DNA of 64,000 nucleotides, from contig NZ_JIAV01000015.1 of NCBI RefSeq assembly GCF_000620645.1, positions 1 to 64,000 on the forward strand. Reading direction: 5' to 3'. This document shows positions 18,273 to 26,174 of this stretch, piece after piece. The translations under genes and the position numbers were made by a program. Below the pieces are notes generated by a model. It saw nothing but the letters and a program-made list of their open reading frames with translations. It made no database searches and was not told the DNA's origin. The stretch comes from Nocardioides sp. URHA0032. GTDB lineage: Bacteria > Actinomycetota > Actinomycetes > Propionibacteriales > Nocardioidaceae. Numbering within the stretch: position 1 is the stretch's first letter; every line of letters starts with the position of its first letter.

Positions 18273-18967
18273 CGCAGACGATGGCACGCAGCGAGGTCCG
18301 CGTCCTGATCATCGACGACCACGCCCTGTTCGCGGAGTCGATGGAGCTCGCCCTCTCCCTGGAGGGGTACGACGTGCGACGCCTGCCCCAGCCGCAGACA
18401 GCGGGATCGCTCAACGGGCTGCTGGCAGCGGCGATCAGGACCCGGCCGCGGATCGTGCTGCTCGACCTGGACCTCGGCGAGCACAACGACGGGACCCGGT
18501 TGATCGCGCCGCTGGCGACCGCCGGCGCCCAGGTGGTGGTCGTCACCGGGTCCGCTGACCGGTCGCGCTGGGGCGAGTGCCTGCGGTACGGAGCGCGCAA
18601 GGCGATGCCGAAGACGATGGCGCTCAACGACGTCCTGTCGGTCGTCCGCCGCATCAACCAGGGCCTTCCCGTGATGGACAGGACCGAGCGCGAGGAGCTG
18701 CTCCGGCTCTGGCACGATCAGCGGCAGGAGCGCGAGGCGATGGTCGCCCGGCTGATGTTGCTGACCAAGCGCGAGCAGGAGGTCCTCGTGCACCTGATGA
18801 AGGGTCGTCAGGTGCGCGAGATCGCGGCGCTGAGCGTCGTCTCGGAGGCGACCGTGCGCACCCAGGTCAAGTCGATCCTCGCCAAGCTGGAGGTGTCCTC
18901 GCAGCTGGCAGCGGTGGGCCTGGCGAACCGCGTGGGATGGCACGCCGTCTCGCGACTGTCGGCCTGA
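18269..18967 (+). CDS. NarL-family response regulator, kinase-coupled
   Basis: A 232-aa cognate regulator of the upstream kinase. The receiver domain (~10-130) is intact: acidic pair D16/D17 in LIIDDHALF, acceptor D66 in IVLLDLDLG, Thr/Ser in VVTGSADRS and the switch Lys in MPKTM. The C-terminal LuxR helix-turn-helix (~165-225) reads LTKREQEVLVHLMKG and ATVRTQVKSILAKLEV. The GTG at 18269 overlaps the kinase stop and has GGAGGAG six bases upstream, so it is preferred over ATG at 18281. The receiver is closely similar to those at 21474 and 24494 (shared IDDH/ED-LFAE, RLIAPLA, TGSADR), pointing to local gene duplication. Confidence 0.9.
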   Translation: MTQTMARSEVRVLIIDDHALFAESMELALSLEGYDVRRLPQPQTAGSLNGLLAAAIRTRPRIVLLDLDLGEHNDGTRLIAPLATAGAQVVVVTGSADRSRWGECLRYGARKAMPKTMALNDVLSVVRRINQGLPVMDRTEREELLRLWHDQRQEREAMVARLMLLTKREQEVLVHLMKGRQVREIAALSVVSEATVRTQVKSILAKLEVSSQLAAVGLANRVGWHAVSRLSA

Positions 18968-19108
18968 CGGCCCCGGCCGGCTCCTCGCCGCCTCCGCGAT
19001 CGGCCACCGAATCGCGAACTGCTCGTGGACGTGCCTCATTTCAGGCATGTAGAACCCCCTGCGTCCCTCCTAGTTTGGGCTCATCCCGGAGCCAAGGAGC
19101 GCCGCATC

Positions 19109-20593
19109 GTGACGACCACCGCACCTCTCGCAGATCCACTCCTCGCTGCCCCTCTCGAGCTTCTCGAGTCGGCGCCGGACACTGCCTTCCGGCCCACGGA
19201 GATCCGGCGGCGAGCGAGTAGGTCCAAGGTCGTCCCGTTGTGCGCGCTCGCCCTCCTGGACAGCGTCTCGGTCGCCATCGCGGTCCTGATCGTCGGCCCG
19301 AGCGGCCCTCTCCCTTCCACCGGCCGGGAGGCCGGAAACGTGGTGACGCTCGGCCTGCTGTGGCTCATCCTGCTGATGTGTTGCGCGGCCTACGCGCAGT
19401 CCCGGGGGCATCGCGGCCCGGCCGTCGTGCGCGCCGGCGTCGTCCTCGCCCTCCTGTGCTGGTCGCTTCCCACGGTGGTCGCGGTGACGGCAACCCCCGA
19501 GCAGCTGATCGTGCTCACGGCGCTCCTGACGCTGTTCGGCCTGGTGACCAGGTCGGTCGCCGACGCGCCGTGGAGTCGCGCGCTCCTGTCGTCCGCCGGA
19601 GCCCGGGTCGTGGTCGCCGGCGAGCCGGACGAGGTCGACCGGGCCGTCTCGGAGCTGCGCCGGGTTCCGGGCGAGCGCTGGGACGTCGTGGGCACCTGCG
19701 TCGTCGGACCGTCCGCGTCGCCTTGCGACGATGATGGGGGTGGCGGCCTGGGGCTGCCCGCCCCGGACAACATCGTGCGGGCGATCGTCGCCGCGGACGC
19801 GGATGCCGTCGTCGTCCTCCCGTGCCGCGAGCTGGACCCCGCTCGGCTGCGCCGGCTGGGGTGGCAGCTCGAGGCCACCGGCACCCGCGTCTACGTGGGC
19901 ACCGGACTCCTCGACGTCGCTCCGTCCCGCGCGGCGCTCGTCTCGGCGGGCGACCTCAGCCTCCTGCAGCTGCGGGCGCCGTCCGGACGACTGGCGCGGC
20001 TGGTGAAGGCCACCATGGACCGGGCGGGTGCCGCGCTGCTGGTCGTCCTCCTCGGCCCGCTCCTGCTGTGTGTCGCGGCGGCCGTGCGCCTGGACAGTGC
20101 CGGGCCCGCCATCTTCCGTCAGGTCAGGGTGGGCCGCGACGGACGCGAGTTCACGTTGTACAAGTTCCGCACGATGACCGTCGGCGCCGACGCCGTCGTC
20201 GACGAGCTCGCCGAGCGCAACGAGTCCGAGGGCGCGGTGCTGTTCAAGATCCGCCAGGACCCGCGGATCACCCGCACCGGCCGCCTCCTCCGCCGCTACT
20301 CGATCGACGAGCTGCCCCAGCTGGCCAACGTGCTGCGCGGCCAGATGGCGCTCGTCGGGCCGCGTCCGGCACTTCCGGGGGAGGTGGCGCGCTACGACAT
20401 CGATCCACGCCGGCGGCTCGCCGTCCGCCCCGGGCTCACCGGTCTCTGGCAGGTCTCCGGCCGCTCGGACCTGTCCTGGGAGGACACCGTCCGGCTCGAT
20501 CTCCACTACGTGGACAACTGGTCCCTCGGGACCGATCTCCGGATCCTGCGCCGCACGCTGCACGCGGTCTTGGCCCACGACGGCGCGTACTAG
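19109..20593 (+). CDS. Polyprenyl-phosphate sugar-1-phosphate transferase (WbaP/CpsE type)
   Basis: A 494-aa membrane protein. The first ~160 residues contain four hydrophobic segments; a nucleotide-binding-like middle domain follows (~165-300; VVVAGEPDEVDRAV). The C-terminal catalytic domain (~305-494) has one membrane segment and the family motifs: IFRQVRVGRDGREFTLYKFR, TMT, the RRYSIDELPQLANVLRG block with its Asp-Glu pair, LVGPRPALPGE, and RPGLTGLWQVSGRS. These enzymes move a sugar-1-phosphate from a UDP- or GDP-sugar to undecaprenyl phosphate, starting a repeat unit for exopolysaccharide or glycoprotein. The GTG at 19109 has AAGGAG 9 nt upstream. No polymerase or flippase is near, so this may be a stand-alone initiator controlled by the flanking regulators. 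It ends on the stop codon of the opposing gene. Confidence 0.9.
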   Translation: MTTTAPLADPLLAAPLELLESAPDTAFRPTEIRRRASRSKVVPLCALALLDSVSVAIAVLIVGPSGPLPSTGREAGNVVTLGLLWLILLMCCAAYAQSRGHRGPAVVRAGVVLALLCWSLPTVVAVTATPEQLIVLTALLTLFGLVTRSVADAPWSRALLSSAGARVVVAGEPDEVDRAVSELRRVPGERWDVVGTCVVGPSASPCDDDGGGGLGLPAPDNIVRAIVAADADAVVVLPCRELDPARLRRLGWQLEATGTRVYVGTGLLDVAPSRAALVSAGDLSLLQLRAPSGRLARLVKATMDRAGAALLVVLLGPLLLCVAAAVRLDSAGPAIFRQVRVGRDGREFTLYKFRTMTVGADAVVDELAERNESEGAVLFKIRQDPRITRTGRLLRRYSIDELPQLANVLRGQMALVGPRPALPGEVARYDIDPRRRLAVRPGLTGLWQVSGRSDLSWEDTVRLDLHYVDNWSLGTDLRILRRTLHAVLAHDGAY

Positions 20594-21009
20594 CGCCTGG
20601 TGCCTTCCGGGCGCGGCCACGGGCAGCTGACGTCACCGGCGACCGCGGCATGCTCCACGGCGTCGTGCAGCGCATCCGCGAGCTCGGCGAGCCGGACCGA
20701 GGCGGGCAGCACCCGCACGTGGACCGGGGCGAACCCCTCGAGCCACGTCGCGGGCGGAGGCGTCGCGGTGACGACCACCCACGGCATGGCGGAACCGGCC
20801 AGCACGCCGTCGGCGTACGCACGGCAGTCGGGACTGGCCAGGTCGGTCACCAACAGGCCGGCGTGGGCGTCCGGGGCCACGGGATCTGCGCCCTGATGCC
20901 AGCTCACGAGCTCGAGGCCGAAGTCGCCGAGCGACGCGCACAGGACGTCCGCGACGAGGGTCTGGTCCGATGCGACGACGATCCGGGGCACGGACGGCTC
21001 GTTCACCAC
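20590..21009 (-). CDS. Stand-alone degenerate receiver-like protein
   Basis: A 139-aa protein the size of one receiver domain, with no helix-turn-helix. The N-terminal strand RIVVASDQTLVADVL has only one acidic residue where receivers have a pair. The acceptor strand LLVTDLASPD is shifted, and the switch Lys is Ala (VLPASVRL). It resembles the N-terminal half of the regulator at 15491, which also carries 'DLAS' at this place. It may be a pseudo-receiver that binds or titrates a partner regulator. The GTG start has AGGTGATC upstream. It shares its terminal base triplets with the sugar-transferase stop (tail-to-tail) and diverges from the 21474 regulator across a 420-bp gap. Confidence 0.7.
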   Translation of the reverse strand: MVNEPSVPRIVVASDQTLVADVLCASLGDFGLELVSWHQGADPVAPDAHAGLLVTDLASPDCRAYADGVLAGSAMPWVVVTATPPPATWLEGFAPVHVRVLPASVRLAELADALHDAVEHAAVAGDVSCPWPRPEGTRR

Positions 21010-21429
21010 GCGATCACCTGTTCAAGCAAGAGGGCGGTCGCGACCAACCCGGGCGAATGACCCCGATCTTGATGATGCCCGCGTCCCCGTCGCTCGACCA
21101 TCGTAGTTCAAGAAGATCCAGATTGCGCCCCCCGAGAACCGCTCACCAGCCGCTGCACGCTCCTGGGAGGGAGCGGGCGGTTCCTCCACCTGGGAATGTC
21201 CCCCGTCCCGGCTGGACACCGCCCGGAGCTCGAACGCCGGTCCAACGACCGGCCTCGTGGCCCGCTGCGGCTGGTGAGCCTCGGCGCTCGTCGTCGGCGT
21301 GCAGGAATGATTGACGTTTCGACGGGGCACGCACAGGGTGTCGCTCGGCGGCGAGCGACGCGTGCCTCGGACGTCCTGACCCGGTCGTTCTGCCCAGGAG
21401 GCCTCGAGTCCCGGAAGGAGCGAGCCCCC
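21010..21429. promoter_or_regulatory. 420-bp divergent intergenic region
   Basis: No gene is supported here. The region separates the degenerate receiver gene (minus) from the leader peptide and response regulator (plus). It has relatively AT-rich patches around 21060-21125 and a TTGACG hexamer at 21311-21316 that could be a -35 element, but no good -10 lies at the right distance. Frames crossing the region read as Arg/Pro-rich shadows. Confidence 0.35.
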
Positions 21430-21477
21430 ATGACCGACGCGTGCGACAGACGGCTCCCGGTCGCGCCGCGACCATGA
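21430..21477 (+). CDS. Candidate 15-aa leader peptide coupled to response regulator
   Basis: ATG at 21430 is preceded by the best ribosome site in the area (GGAAGGAG, 9-10 nt upstream). It encodes MTDACDRRLPVAPRP and stops with TGA inside ATGA at 21474-21477, where the response-regulator ATG begins. The regulator's own start has no ribosome site. Ribosomes terminating on this leader could re-initiate on the regulator. The peptide has no obvious attenuator codon run. Alternatively the regulator starts at GTG 21441 and the leader is not functional. Confidence 0.45.
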   Translation: MTDACDRRLPVAPRP

Positions 21478-22157
21478 CCAGCCGCGGTCGACCACTCCGC
21501 GTGCTCGTGATCGACGACCACGAGCTGTTCGCCGAGGCCCTCCGCAAGGCGCTGGAGTCCGAGAGCCCCACGGTGCACCGGCTCCTGCCCACCGACATCG
21601 CGAAGATGATGGCGGCAGCTCCCGCCGACGTCCGTCGGACCGGCGGCGACTACGACCTCGCCCTGCTCGACGTCGACCTGGACGGGTTCGGGGACGGCTC
21701 GAGGCTCATCGCACCGCTGGCCGAGGCGGGCACCGTGGTGGTGGTCCTGACGGGATCCGCCGACCGGGCCCGCTGGGGTGAGAGCGTTCACCTCGGCGCA
21801 GCGAAGGTGATCTCGAAGTCCGCATCGCTCGACGAGGTCAACGCCATCGTGCGTGGAGTCCGCGACGGCGCCCCCTTGGCGACTCGGTCCGAGCACGAAC
21901 AGCTGCTGCGGGCCTGGTACGAACGCAAGCTGCGCGAGGAGCAACTCTGCCCGCGGCTCGAGAAGCTCTCGCCAGCCGAACGCGACCTGCTGCGCCAGCT
22001 CACGCTCGGCCGGACCTTCAGCGAGATCGCCGCGGCTCAGGACCTGTCGCCCGCGAGCGTGCGGACGCAGCTGAACGCCATCCTCAGCAAGCTGGAGGTC
22101 TCCTCGCAGATCGCGGCCGCGGGCCTCCGCAACGGGGCGGTACGGCGTCGGACCTGA
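21474..22157 (+). CDS. NarL-family response regulator
   Basis: A 227-aa regulator. The receiver is intact: D14/D15 in LVIDDHELF, acceptor D66 in LALLDVDLD, VVLTGSADRA, and Lys in VISKSASL. The C-terminal LuxR domain reads LSPAERDLLRQLTLG and ASVRTQLNAILSKLEVSSQ. It is a close paralogue of the kinase-coupled regulator at 18269 and the one at 24494, but has no adjacent kinase, so it may share the kinase at 16851 or use one elsewhere. The start at 21474 sits in an ATGA overlap with a 15-codon leader; an in-frame GTG at 21441 is the alternative. The target is unknown; nearby genes concern cell wall and polysaccharide. Confidence 0.88.
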   Translation: MTSRGRPLRVLVIDDHELFAEALRKALESESPTVHRLLPTDIAKMMAAAPADVRRTGGDYDLALLDVDLDGFGDGSRLIAPLAEAGTVVVVLTGSADRARWGESVHLGAAKVISKSASLDEVNAIVRGVRDGAPLATRSEHEQLLRAWYERKLREEQLCPRLEKLSPAERDLLRQLTLGRTFSEIAAAQDLSPASVRTQLNAILSKLEVSSQIAAAGLRNGAVRRRT

Positions 22158-22332
22158 CTCCCCCGGGGTCCCAGGGTCGGGTCCACGGTCCTACTCGTCG
22201 GTCTCCACGCCGCCGGCGTCCTCGTTGCACTCGATCTGCGGTGGCTCCTCGCCGGGGAAGGCGAACACGCTCATCGCGCGAAAATGGTCGCCCGCGGACC
22301 CTCGGGGAGCCGGGCGGTGTCGGGTGTGGGCT

Positions 22333-22395
22333 GGTAGTCCCTGGCGAAAATGTCGTGATTCCGCCCCGCGATGCGCAGAAACGTCAGGGACTACC
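22333..22395 (-). terminator. Inverted repeat at 3' end of the transglycosylase gene
   Basis: Arms GGTAGTCCCTGGCG (22333-22346) and CGTCAGGGACTACC (22382-22395) pair over 13 of 14 positions with a 35-nt loop. The second arm contains the TAG stop (22391-22393) of the minus-strand transglycosylase. It may terminate or protect that transcript. The long loop and symmetrical ends would also suit a remnant of a small mobile repeat. Confidence 0.45.
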
Positions 22396-23137
22396 CGGCC
22401 GTGCGGTCCGCGTAGGCCTTCGCGGCGGTGTAGACCGAGTCCACGTAGGACTGGGCGTGGTTGTAGGAGAACACCGCGTCGGCCCATCCCGAGCCGGTGG
22501 TCAGGTCGTGGCCGTCGGCGCAGAGGTAGAGGACGGCGGCGTACGCCGCGTCGTCGAGGTCGTTCGGGTCGGCGGCGCCGTCCCCGTCGCCGTCGGCGCC
22601 CCAGGTCTCCCAGGTCGAGGGGATGAACTGCAGCGGTCCGACCGCGTGGTCCCAGTGCGGGTCGCCGTGCCAGGCGGTCGTCTCGGGCGTGGCCGGGATC
22701 GCGGCGTACCGGTGGCCGTCGAGCGCGGGGCCGAGGATCGGCGTGGACGAGTGCCCGTCGTCGCCCAGGGTGCGGCCGCCGATGGTGCCGTGCTGCGACT
22801 CCACCCAGCCGATGCCGGCCAGCGTCGTCCAGCCGACGTCGCAGCCGCGCGGCTCGGCGAGCTGTGCGTTCGCATAGGAGCGTACGGCGGTTGCCGGGAT
22901 GCCCGCACGGGCGGCGGTGTCGGCCACCCACTGCGGGTCGACCCGCTGCGGCCCGACCGGCTTGCCCGGCTGCACCTCACCGTGGGCCTGCGCCGCCGGA
23001 ACGGGTGCTTGGACGTACTGCCGGTCGGACACCACGTACGACGGCGCGGACAGCACGGTCTGCGAAGCGAGGTACCCGAGTCCCGCGACGACCACCAGAC
23101 CGGTCGACAGGGACGCGATGGTGCGGGCAGGACTCAT
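22391..23137 (-). CDS. Lytic transglycosylase
   Basis: A 248-aa membrane-anchored murein hydrolase. An N-terminal signal-anchor (residues ~6-28) is followed by a ~40-residue linker and a lysozyme-like domain. The probable catalytic Glu lies in GIGWVESQHG. Downstream are the family features AVGPLQFIPSTWETWG and a Ca-binding-like DGDGDGAADPNDLDDAA, then VFSYNHAQSYVDSVY. It would cleave glycan strands of peptidoglycan to give 1,6-anhydro ends. The ATG at 23137 overlaps, as ATGA, the stop of a short pstB-derived frame on the same strand, so the gene once followed a pstB copy. It diverges from the GAF-ANTAR gene at 23418. Confidence 0.85.
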   Translation of the reverse strand: MSPARTIASLSTGLVVVAGLGYLASQTVLSAPSYVVSDRQYVQAPVPAAQAHGEVQPGKPVGPQRVDPQWVADTAARAGIPATAVRSYANAQLAEPRGCDVGWTTLAGIGWVESQHGTIGGRTLGDDGHSSTPILGPALDGHRYAAIPATPETTAWHGDPHWDHAVGPLQFIPSTWETWGADGDGDGAADPNDLDDAAYAAVLYLCADGHDLTTGSGWADAVFSYNHAQSYVDSVYTAAKAYADRTAG

Positions 23138-23262
23138 CCGAAGCGGCCGTGCACGTAGTCGCTCGTCCGGGGGTCCCGCGGGCTCTGGAGCATCGCACCA
23201 GTATCCCCGTGCTCGACGATGGTGCCGGGGGTGCCCTGCGATGCGAGATGACGATGACGATC
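23134..23262 (-). pseudogene. pstB 3'-end remnant
   Basis: The minus strand immediately before the transglycosylase reads QGTPGTIVEHGDTG, then RTSDYVHGRFG and a stop. The intact PstB encoded at 31983-32810 ends [13 protein letters not shown], then [11 protein letters not shown], so this is the last ~35 residues of a second PstB. Just upstream another frame reads SIVIVISH, resembling the PstB strand VVIVTHN, so a deletion and frameshift probably separate the two parts. No ABC-ATPase core is left. Its stop overlaps the transglycosylase start as ATGA. The phosphate transporter ATPase function is lost here. Confidence 0.75.
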
Positions 23263-23417
23263 GAGGTGCCGGGACGCCACGAGCCCGACTCCGTCCGCAC
23301 ACCTTCGCGTGCACACTAGGGTCGGAGGGCAGGCGGCATGGGGATCGGAGGACCGGTTCCACGGTGGTCCCGGGCGTGGAAGGCTCGCTGACGGACAGCG
23401 GGGCCGGAGAGGTGGCG

Positions 23418-24167
23418 ATGACCGAGCAGCGACCGGCGGAGCCCGCCCGCGAAGGGACCGAGCTGACCCTGCTCCGGCTGACTGCGGACATCGCCGAGGA
23501 GCTGGTCGGGATCGACGGGCTGGACCGGGCAGCGCAGCACACGGCGGACCTCGTCGCGCGCCGCGGCGTCGCTGACGTCGTCGGGCTCTCGGTCCACTCC
23601 CGTCACGGCCCGGCGCGCCGACTCGGGTCCAGCGACGCCGGCCTCGCTGCCCTCGACCGTGTCGCATCCGCGTCCCTGATGACTCCCCGGGACGTGCTCC
23701 TGGCCGACGGCGAGGTGCTCGTCCTCCCGGCCACCCGCGAGGAGGCGCGATGGCCGGAGTGGGCGGCGGCAACGGCCACCGCCGGCCTGCACTCGGCGCT
23801 CTTCGTCGGCATGCCCCCAGCAAGGACCGACGTGACGGTGCTGGAGCTGTACGGGCGCCGGCCCGGGGCGTTTCCCCCCGCCGCCACGAGGGCGGCGAGC
23901 CACCTCGCCCACCAGATCGGCCTCCTGCTCCGACACGTCGATCGCGCCACGAACCTGACGGTCGCGCTGAACTCGCGCGGCGTGGTCGGGCAGGCCCAGG
24001 GCATGCTGATGGAGAGGTACGAGCTGGACGGCGACCAGGCGATGGCCGTGCTGCGCCGACACTCCCAGGAGACGCAGCTGAAGCTGCACACCGTGGCCGA
24101 GCTGGTCGTCGCCGGTCGCCGGCTCCACGCCGGGCGCGCCGACGACCCGTCCGCACCGCCACGCTGA
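23418..24167 (+). CDS. GAF-ANTAR domain regulator
   Basis: A 249-aa soluble protein. Residues ~15-165 have the pattern of a GAF sensor domain, and the C-terminal ~60 residues form an ANTAR domain (VALNSRGVVGQAQGMLMER, then a Leu/Ala-patterned helix ending VAELVVAGR). ANTAR proteins bind paired hairpins in nascent RNA and prevent termination; the GAF domain would sense a small ligand or redox state. The ATG at 23418 has GGAGAGG six bases upstream. It is one of three GAF-ANTAR genes within 3.5 kb, each with a divergent GAF sequence, suggesting different inputs. The RNA targets are not evident. It diverges from the transglycosylase gene. Confidence 0.82.
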   Translation: MTEQRPAEPAREGTELTLLRLTADIAEELVGIDGLDRAAQHTADLVARRGVADVVGLSVHSRHGPARRLGSSDAGLAALDRVASASLMTPRDVLLADGEVLVLPATREEARWPEWAAATATAGLHSALFVGMPPARTDVTVLELYGRRPGAFPPAATRAASHLAHQIGLLLRHVDRATNLTVALNSRGVVGQAQGMLMERYELDGDQAMAVLRRHSQETQLKLHTVAELVVAGRRLHAGRADDPSAPPR

Positions 24168-24302
24168 CGACGGATTCCACAGCAGATCAAGGGTCAGCCA
24201 GCGATCCCGGTAGCGCCGTTGCGGGGAACGCCTGATTTGACGCGCCTTTCACGATTTTTTTGCACAGGGGTGGCGTCATGGACCCGACCAAGGGAGCACT
24301 CG

Positions 24303-24515
24303 ATGCACGCTCAGGCCACGATGCCGACGACGCTCCACGCCGCGGTCGCCGCGCGACGCGCGCTGCGGTCCCTTCTCCGCCCTCGCTGGGGAGCCCCAGC
24401 CGTCGCCGGGCTCATGGCCGGGTGGCCCCTCGGAACCGTCGGTGGAGCCGCCTTCACGCTCACCCCGTCCGCCGCCGACGAGGGAGCACGACCGTGCCTG
24501 GCGATGCCGGACTGA
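24303..24515 (+). CDS. Candidate small protein overlapping a response regulator
   Basis: ATG at 24303 has AAGGGAG seven bases upstream and opens a 70-residue frame that runs 22 bp into the regulator gene at 24494. The product has a basic first half (ARRALRSLLRPRW) and a hydrophobic Gly/Ala-rich segment (VAGLMAGWPLGTVGGAAF), so it might be membrane-associated. No family is recognised. The placement matches the leader frame before the 21474 regulator, where a well-initiated short frame also overlaps the regulator start. It could act by translational coupling. Chance open frames are common at this GC content. Confidence 0.4.
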   Translation: MHAQATMPTTLHAAVAARRALRSLLRPRWGAPAVAGLMAGWPLGTVGGAAFTLTPSAADEGARPCLAMPD

Positions 24516-25198
24516 TCCGGATCGCGCTGGTGGAGGACCAGCCGCTGTTCGCGGAGGCCTTCGACATCGTCCTGACGCACGCAGGCCATGTCGTGCGCCG
24601 GGTGTCGCCGAGGTCGTCCTCGGTCGACCGCGTCGCCGCCGAGGTGCTGCGCCAGAAGCCACACGTCGCGCTGCTCGACCTGCCCCTGGAGCCCACGGAC
24701 GGCGCGCACCTCGTCTGTCCCCTGGCGCTCGCCGGTGTCGCCGTGATCGTCGTGACCGCCACCACCGACCCGGCGCGGCACGGCGAGTGCCTCCACCTCG
24801 GCGCGCGGGCGGTCGTGACCAAGTCCGCGCACCTGGAGACGGTCCTGAGCCGGATCCGCGACGTCGGGGCGGGTCGGCCGGCAGTGTCGCACGAGCAGCG
24901 CACGACCCTGCTCACCTGCTACCGGAACGAGCAGGCTCGCGACGCGAGGTCAGCCGCGCTGCTCCAGACGCTGAGCCCTCGCGAGAGCGAGGTCCTCGGG
25001 GAACTGATGCGAGGCACCAGTGTCGTGGAGATCGCCCGGGCTGCGTTCGTGGCCGAGGCCACGGTCCGGGCGCAGGTCCGCGCGATCCGGGTGAAGCTCG
25101 GCGTGCCTTCCCAGCTCGGAGCCGTCGGTCTCGCGTTCCGGGCCGGATGGCGACCGCCAGGACCCTCGCACCCATGGCCCGCGTCCGCACATCCGTGA
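24494..25198 (+). CDS. NarL-family response regulator
   Basis: A 234-aa regulator, third intact paralogue of the cluster. The receiver has E14/D15 in ALVEDQPLF, acceptor D62 in VALLDLPLE, VVTATTDPA and the switch Lys in VVTKSAHL. The LuxR domain reads LSPRESEVLGELMRG, then ATVRAQVRAIRVKLGVPSQ. The GTG at 24494 has GAGGGAG 8-9 nt upstream; the frame upstream is not needed. No kinase is adjacent. The acceptor site lacks the usual acidic residue after it (DLPLEP), a small difference from its paralogues. It overlaps the end of a possible 70-residue frame and precedes two GAF-ANTAR genes on the same strand. Confidence 0.86.
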   Translation: MPGDAGLIRIALVEDQPLFAEAFDIVLTHAGHVVRRVSPRSSSVDRVAAEVLRQKPHVALLDLPLEPTDGAHLVCPLALAGVAVIVVTATTDPARHGECLHLGARAVVTKSAHLETVLSRIRDVGAGRPAVSHEQRTTLLTCYRNEQARDARSAALLQTLSPRESEVLGELMRGTSVVEIARAAFVAEATVRAQVRAIRVKLGVPSQLGAVGLAFRAGWRPPGPSHPWPASAHP

Positions 25199-25357
25199 CC
25201 CGGCACGGGTCGGTCGCGTCTGCCGGGCCTGCCGGTGGGGCCACGGATCCGCTACGGTGTGGCGGGAACCCCTGAGCGTCGCGGATGGCAGCCACCTCAG
25301 CGGAGGGAACGCCGGAGTGCACGGTCGCCGGCCGAGCTGAGGAAGCATCATGGAGCG

Positions 25358-26134
25358 GTGCGGCGCGAACGTCGGTCCGTCGGCACGTGGTCCGCGATCG
25401 ACCTCGTTCCGGATGTCGCCGTGACGCCCGCCGCCGAGATCCTGATCTCGCTCATGGACGAGGTCAGGTCCGAGCTGAGCCTGCCGGAGCTGCTGTGCCG
25501 GGATGCGTGCCGGCGCCTCCCCATCTCGGCAGCGGGTATCGCTCTGATGAACCGCGACGGCGTCATCGAGCTCGTCGTGGGTTCCGACGAGCGGGCCACC
25601 GAGCTCGAGGATCTCCAGCTCACCCTGGGTGAGGGTCCGTGCGTCGACTCCTTCGCGACAGGACGCCTCGTGCTGCATGCAGACCTGTCGGCCCCGGGTT
25701 CCGACCGGTGGCCGGCCTACACCCCCGCTGCCCTCCAGAAGGGGGTCCGCGGGCTGTTCTCGTACCCGCTGCGGATCGGTGGCATCCGCCTCGGCGTGCT
25801 CGACCTGTACCGCGACCAGCCCGGCCTGCTCGACGATGCCGACCTGAGCCTCGCGCTGCACTACGCAGACGCCGCGGTCATGCTCGTGCTCTACCTCCAG
25901 ACCGGGGACCACGACGGCACCGGCGGCGAGCCGGACGCCCTGGCGATCGGCCGGCTGGAAGTGGAGTTCGAAGGACATCCCGAGGTCCACCAGGCGACCG
26001 GCATGGTGTCGGTGCAGGCAGGCGTCGGGTTGACCGAGGCGCTCCTGCTGCTCCGCGCGCGAGCCTTCGCCGACGGCCGATCGGTCGCCGAGACCGCTCG
26101 CGGTGTCGTCGACAGAGTGATTGTCTTCTACTGA
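25358..26134 (+). CDS. GAF-ANTAR domain regulator
   Basis: A 258-aa protein. GAF-like sequence covers ~30-175 (SAAGIALMNRDGVIELVVGSD..., GEGPCVDSF, LFSYPLRIGGIRLGVLDLY), with the GEGPC motif typical of mycobacterial and streptomycete GAF-ANTAR proteins. The ANTAR domain is C-terminal (HPEVHQATGMVSVQAGV, then RSVAETARGVVD). The Q-A-K-G consensus reads Q-A-T-G here. The start is uncertain: GTG 25358 has GGAG only 2 nt away and AGGAAG 12 nt away, and GTG 25421 is an alternative. It probably controls antitermination of unknown transcripts. It ends 41 nt before the next GAF-ANTAR gene, so the two are likely co-transcribed. Confidence 0.8.
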   Translation: MRRERRSVGTWSAIDLVPDVAVTPAAEILISLMDEVRSELSLPELLCRDACRRLPISAAGIALMNRDGVIELVVGSDERATELEDLQLTLGEGPCVDSFATGRLVLHADLSAPGSDRWPAYTPAALQKGVRGLFSYPLRIGGIRLGVLDLYRDQPGLLDDADLSLALHYADAAVMLVLYLQTGDHDGTGGEPDALAIGRLEVEFEGHPEVHQATGMVSVQAGVGLTEALLLLRARAFADGRSVAETARGVVDRVIVFY

Positions 26135-26174
26135 GCAAACCGTCGGCCACCACCGACACGGAGAGGAGAACGCG

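Noticed and set aside
22191..22274. 27-codon minus-strand frame (MSVFAFPGEEPP..., acidic end)
   Set aside because: It reads like natural protein but has no ribosome site, no neighbour on the same strand nearby except the transglycosylase with which it is not in frame, and no known family.
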